Part shown: one piece after another, positions 6,226-7,861 of the stretch | Layout: every line of letters begins with the position of its first letter | Position numbering within the stretch: position 1 is the first letter of the stretch | Assembly: GCA_905215205.1 (NCBI GenBank) | Contig: CAJMPK010000065.1 | Location: 1-7,861 of the forward strand | Direction: 5' to 3' | Length of the DNA stretch: 7,861 nt | DNA from: an uncultured bacterium | GTDB lineage: Bacteria; Actinomycetota; Coriobacteriia; Coriobacteriales; Coriobacteriaceae | Program-made: the position numbers and the translations under genes | The notes under the pieces: model-generated | The model's input: the letters and a program-made list of their open reading frames with translations, nothing else | What the model was told of the DNA's origin: nothing | Database searches by the model: none

Positions 6226-7861
6226 TGGCAGACGAGACCAAGACCCAAATTCCCAAGCCCACCCGTCAGCGTGGACCCATGGGCCGCATGGGCGGCATGC
6301 GTCGCGGCGAAAAGGCCAAGGACTTTAAGGGCACCATGCGGCAGTTGCTCGGCTATATCGGTCAGCACAAGATTGCCGTGTTTGCCGCCGTCGCCTTTGC
6401 CGTGTGCTCGGTCATCTTTAACATTGTGGGGCCCAAGGTGCTCGGCCAGGTTACGACCAAGCTGTTTGAGGGCCTGGTTGCCAAAGTCAACGGTACCGGC
6501 GATGTCGACTTTAACTGGATCGCCAAGACGCTCGGCTTTTTGCTCTGCCTGTACCTGGCGAGCTCTATCTGCAGCCTCATCCAGGGCTGGCTCATGACCG
6601 GCGTCACGCAAAAGATTTGCTACCGCATGCGCAAGGAGATCGCCGCCAAGATCGCTGTCGTGCCGATGAGCTACTTTAACGGTCACAGCAAGGGCGATGT
6701 GCTCAGCCGCATCACCAACGACGTCGATACGCTCGGCCAGTCGCTCAACCAGAGCGTGACGCAGCTCATCACGTCGGTGACGCAGATTATCGGCGTGCTC
6801 GTCATGATGCTTTCGATCAGCCTGCCGCTTACCGGCGTCACCGTGCTCACGCTGCCGGCCGCCGCGATTATCTTGACCGTAATGATTCACTTCTCGCAGC
6901 CGTACTTCCGCGAGCAACAGCAGGTCCTGGGCGCCGTCAACGGCATTATCGAGGAGGACTTTGCCGGCCAGAACGTCATTCAGGTGTTCGACCGCGCCGA
7001 GGCCTCGATCGAAGAGTTCGACCGTCAAAACGACCGTCTCTTTATTAGTGGCTGGCGCTCGCAGTTCCTGTCGGGCCTGATGATGCCGCTTATGAGCCTG
7101 GTGGGCAACATGGGCTACGTGGGCGTCGTCGTGGTGGGCGCACAGCTCGCGCTGACCGGCAATGCCACGCCCGGCGACATCCAGAGCTTTATCCAGTACG
7201 TGCGCAACTTTACGCAGCCGGTGCAGCAGCTGGGCAACGTAAGCAACACGATGCAGTCGATGGCAGCTGCCACCGAGCGCGTCTTTGAGTTCCTGGCCGC
7301 GCCCGAGGAGGAGCAAAAAGCCGACGCGCAGATTCCCGAGAAGCGCCCCGGCCATGTGGAGTTTGATCACGTCAAGTTTGGCTACACGCCCGACAAGACC
7401 ATCATCCACGACTTTAGCTGCGAGGCGCAGCCCGGCCAGACCATCGCCATCGTCGGCCCCACCGGCGCCGGCAAGACCACGCTCATTAAGCTGCTGCAGC
7501 GCTTCTACGATGTGGACGGCGGTTCGCTGCGCGTCGAGGGTGTCGACGTGCGCGACTGGGACCGCGCGGCACTTCGCAGCGAGTTTGCCATGGTACTGCA
7601 GGATACCTGGCTGTTTAACGGCACGATCCGCGAGAACATCCGCTACGGACGTCCCGATGCAAGCGATGACGAGGTCGAGGCCGCTGCACGCGCCGCACGC
7701 TGCGATCACTTTATCCATACGCTCGCCGGCGGCTACGACTTTATGATTAACGAGGAGGGCACCAACCTGTCGCAGGGTCAGCGCCAGCTCGTGACCATCG
7801 CTCGTGCCATTTTGGCCGACCGCCCGGCACTGATTCTGGACGAGGCGACATCTTCCATCGA
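6225..7861 (+). CDS. ABC exporter half-transporter, catalytic-site subunit (BmrD/TM288 type), 3' truncated by the window
   Basis: The visible 545 residues cover the membrane domain and most of the NBD of the partner subunit. A basic cytoplasmic tail rich in Gly, Met and Arg (17-30: GPMGRMGGMRRGEK) precedes TM1 (about 48-70). TM2-TM6 follow at about 100-125, 178-197, 202-222, 283-310 and 315-340, with only a short TM1-TM2 loop. The NBD shows A-loop Tyr387, Walker A GPTGAGKTT (411-419), Q-loop Gln459, signature LSQGQ (515-519) and Walker B ending LILDE with catalytic Glu540. The signature has Gln where LSGGQ has Gly, the known change in the subunit that completes the degenerate site. The H-loop and C-terminus lie beyond the edge; members of this subfamily are usually about 600-630 residues. 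The ATG overlaps the upstream stop by one base (TAATG) and follows AAGGAGG by 9 nt, so the two subunits are coupled for near-equal synthesis. Confidence 0.94.
   Translation, partial: MADETKTQIPKPTRQRGPMGRMGGMRRGEKAKDFKGTMRQLLGYIGQHKIAVFAAVAFAVCSVIFNIVGPKVLGQVTTKLFEGLVAKVNGTGDVDFNWIAKTLGFLLCLYLASSICSLIQGWLMTGVTQKICYRMRKEIAAKIAVVPMSYFNGHSKGDVLSRITNDVDTLGQSLNQSVTQLITSVTQIIGVLVMMLSISLPLTGVTVLTLPAAAIILTVMIHFSQPYFREQQQVLGAVNGIIEEDFAGQNVIQVFDRAEASIEEFDRQNDRLFISGWRSQFLSGLMMPLMSLVGNMGYVGVVVVGAQLALTGNATPGDIQSFIQYVRNFTQPVQQLGNVSNTMQSMAAATERVFEFLAAPEEEQKADAQIPEKRPGHVEFDHVKFGYTPDKTIIHDFSCEAQPGQTIAIVGPTGAGKTTLIKLLQRFYDVDGGSLRVEGVDVRDWDRAALRSEFAMVLQDTWLFNGTIRENIRYGRPDASDDEVEAAARAARCDHFIHTLAGGYDFMINEEGTNLSQGQRQLVTIARAILADRPALILDEATSSI

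Noticed and set aside
6222..7718. Long open frame of 498 codons on the minus strand opposite the second ABC subunit
   Set aside because: It lies wholly antisense to a confidently identified gene, its product is His/Ala/Leu/Asp-rich with no recognisable domain, and high-GC codon bias routinely opens such antisense frames.

Overview
The window is GC-rich, with strong G/C preference at third codon positions in every gene and clearly A+T-richer intergenic stretches. Its gene set is pyruvate formate-lyase, a 2-keto-3-deoxygluconate permease, a short-chain dehydrogenase and a MarR-controlled heterodimeric ABC exporter. Protein flavour and base composition suggest a fermentative, anaerobic, high-GC Gram-positive of the Coriobacteriia type (Collinsella-like). 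That placement is inferred from recognition; no rRNA or other marker gene is present.

Layout. The left half reads on the minus strand. Bases 1-778 hold the N-terminal third of pflB, which runs off the left edge. Bases 779-1171 are a long non-coding stretch that must contain the pflB promoter and leader. A strong hairpin at 1172-1205 ends the upstream unit. That unit is, in transcription order, an SDR oxidoreductase (2373-3122) followed by a KdgT-type permease (1245-2264). A second hairpin with a T-rich tail lies between these two genes and may reduce readthrough into the permease. A divergent intergenic region of about 290 bp (3123-3412) carries several short inverted and direct repeats that look like operators. 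The right half reads on the plus strand as one tightly coupled operon: a MarR-family regulator (GTG start at 3413), then two ABC exporter half-transporters (3859-6225, and 6225 to the right edge). The junctions overlap by 4 nt and 1 nt.

How the genes work together. The two ABC proteins form a classic asymmetric pair. The first has Asp in place of the catalytic Glu and Gln in place of the H-loop His. The second keeps the catalytic Glu but has a degenerate LSQGQ signature. Assembled, they should give one degenerate and one competent ATP site, as in TM287/288, BmrCD and LmrCD. The MarR protein probably represses its own operon in response to an exported compound. The permease and SDR plausibly feed sugar-acid (2-keto-3-deoxygluconate-like) carbon into central metabolism, where PFL acts on pyruvate, but the SDR substrate cannot be read from the sequence.

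No mobile element, CRISPR array, tRNA or rRNA was seen. The most unusual item is the roughly 215-residue extracytoplasmic insertion between TM1 and TM2 of the first ABC subunit. No convincing evidence of a wholly new system was found.
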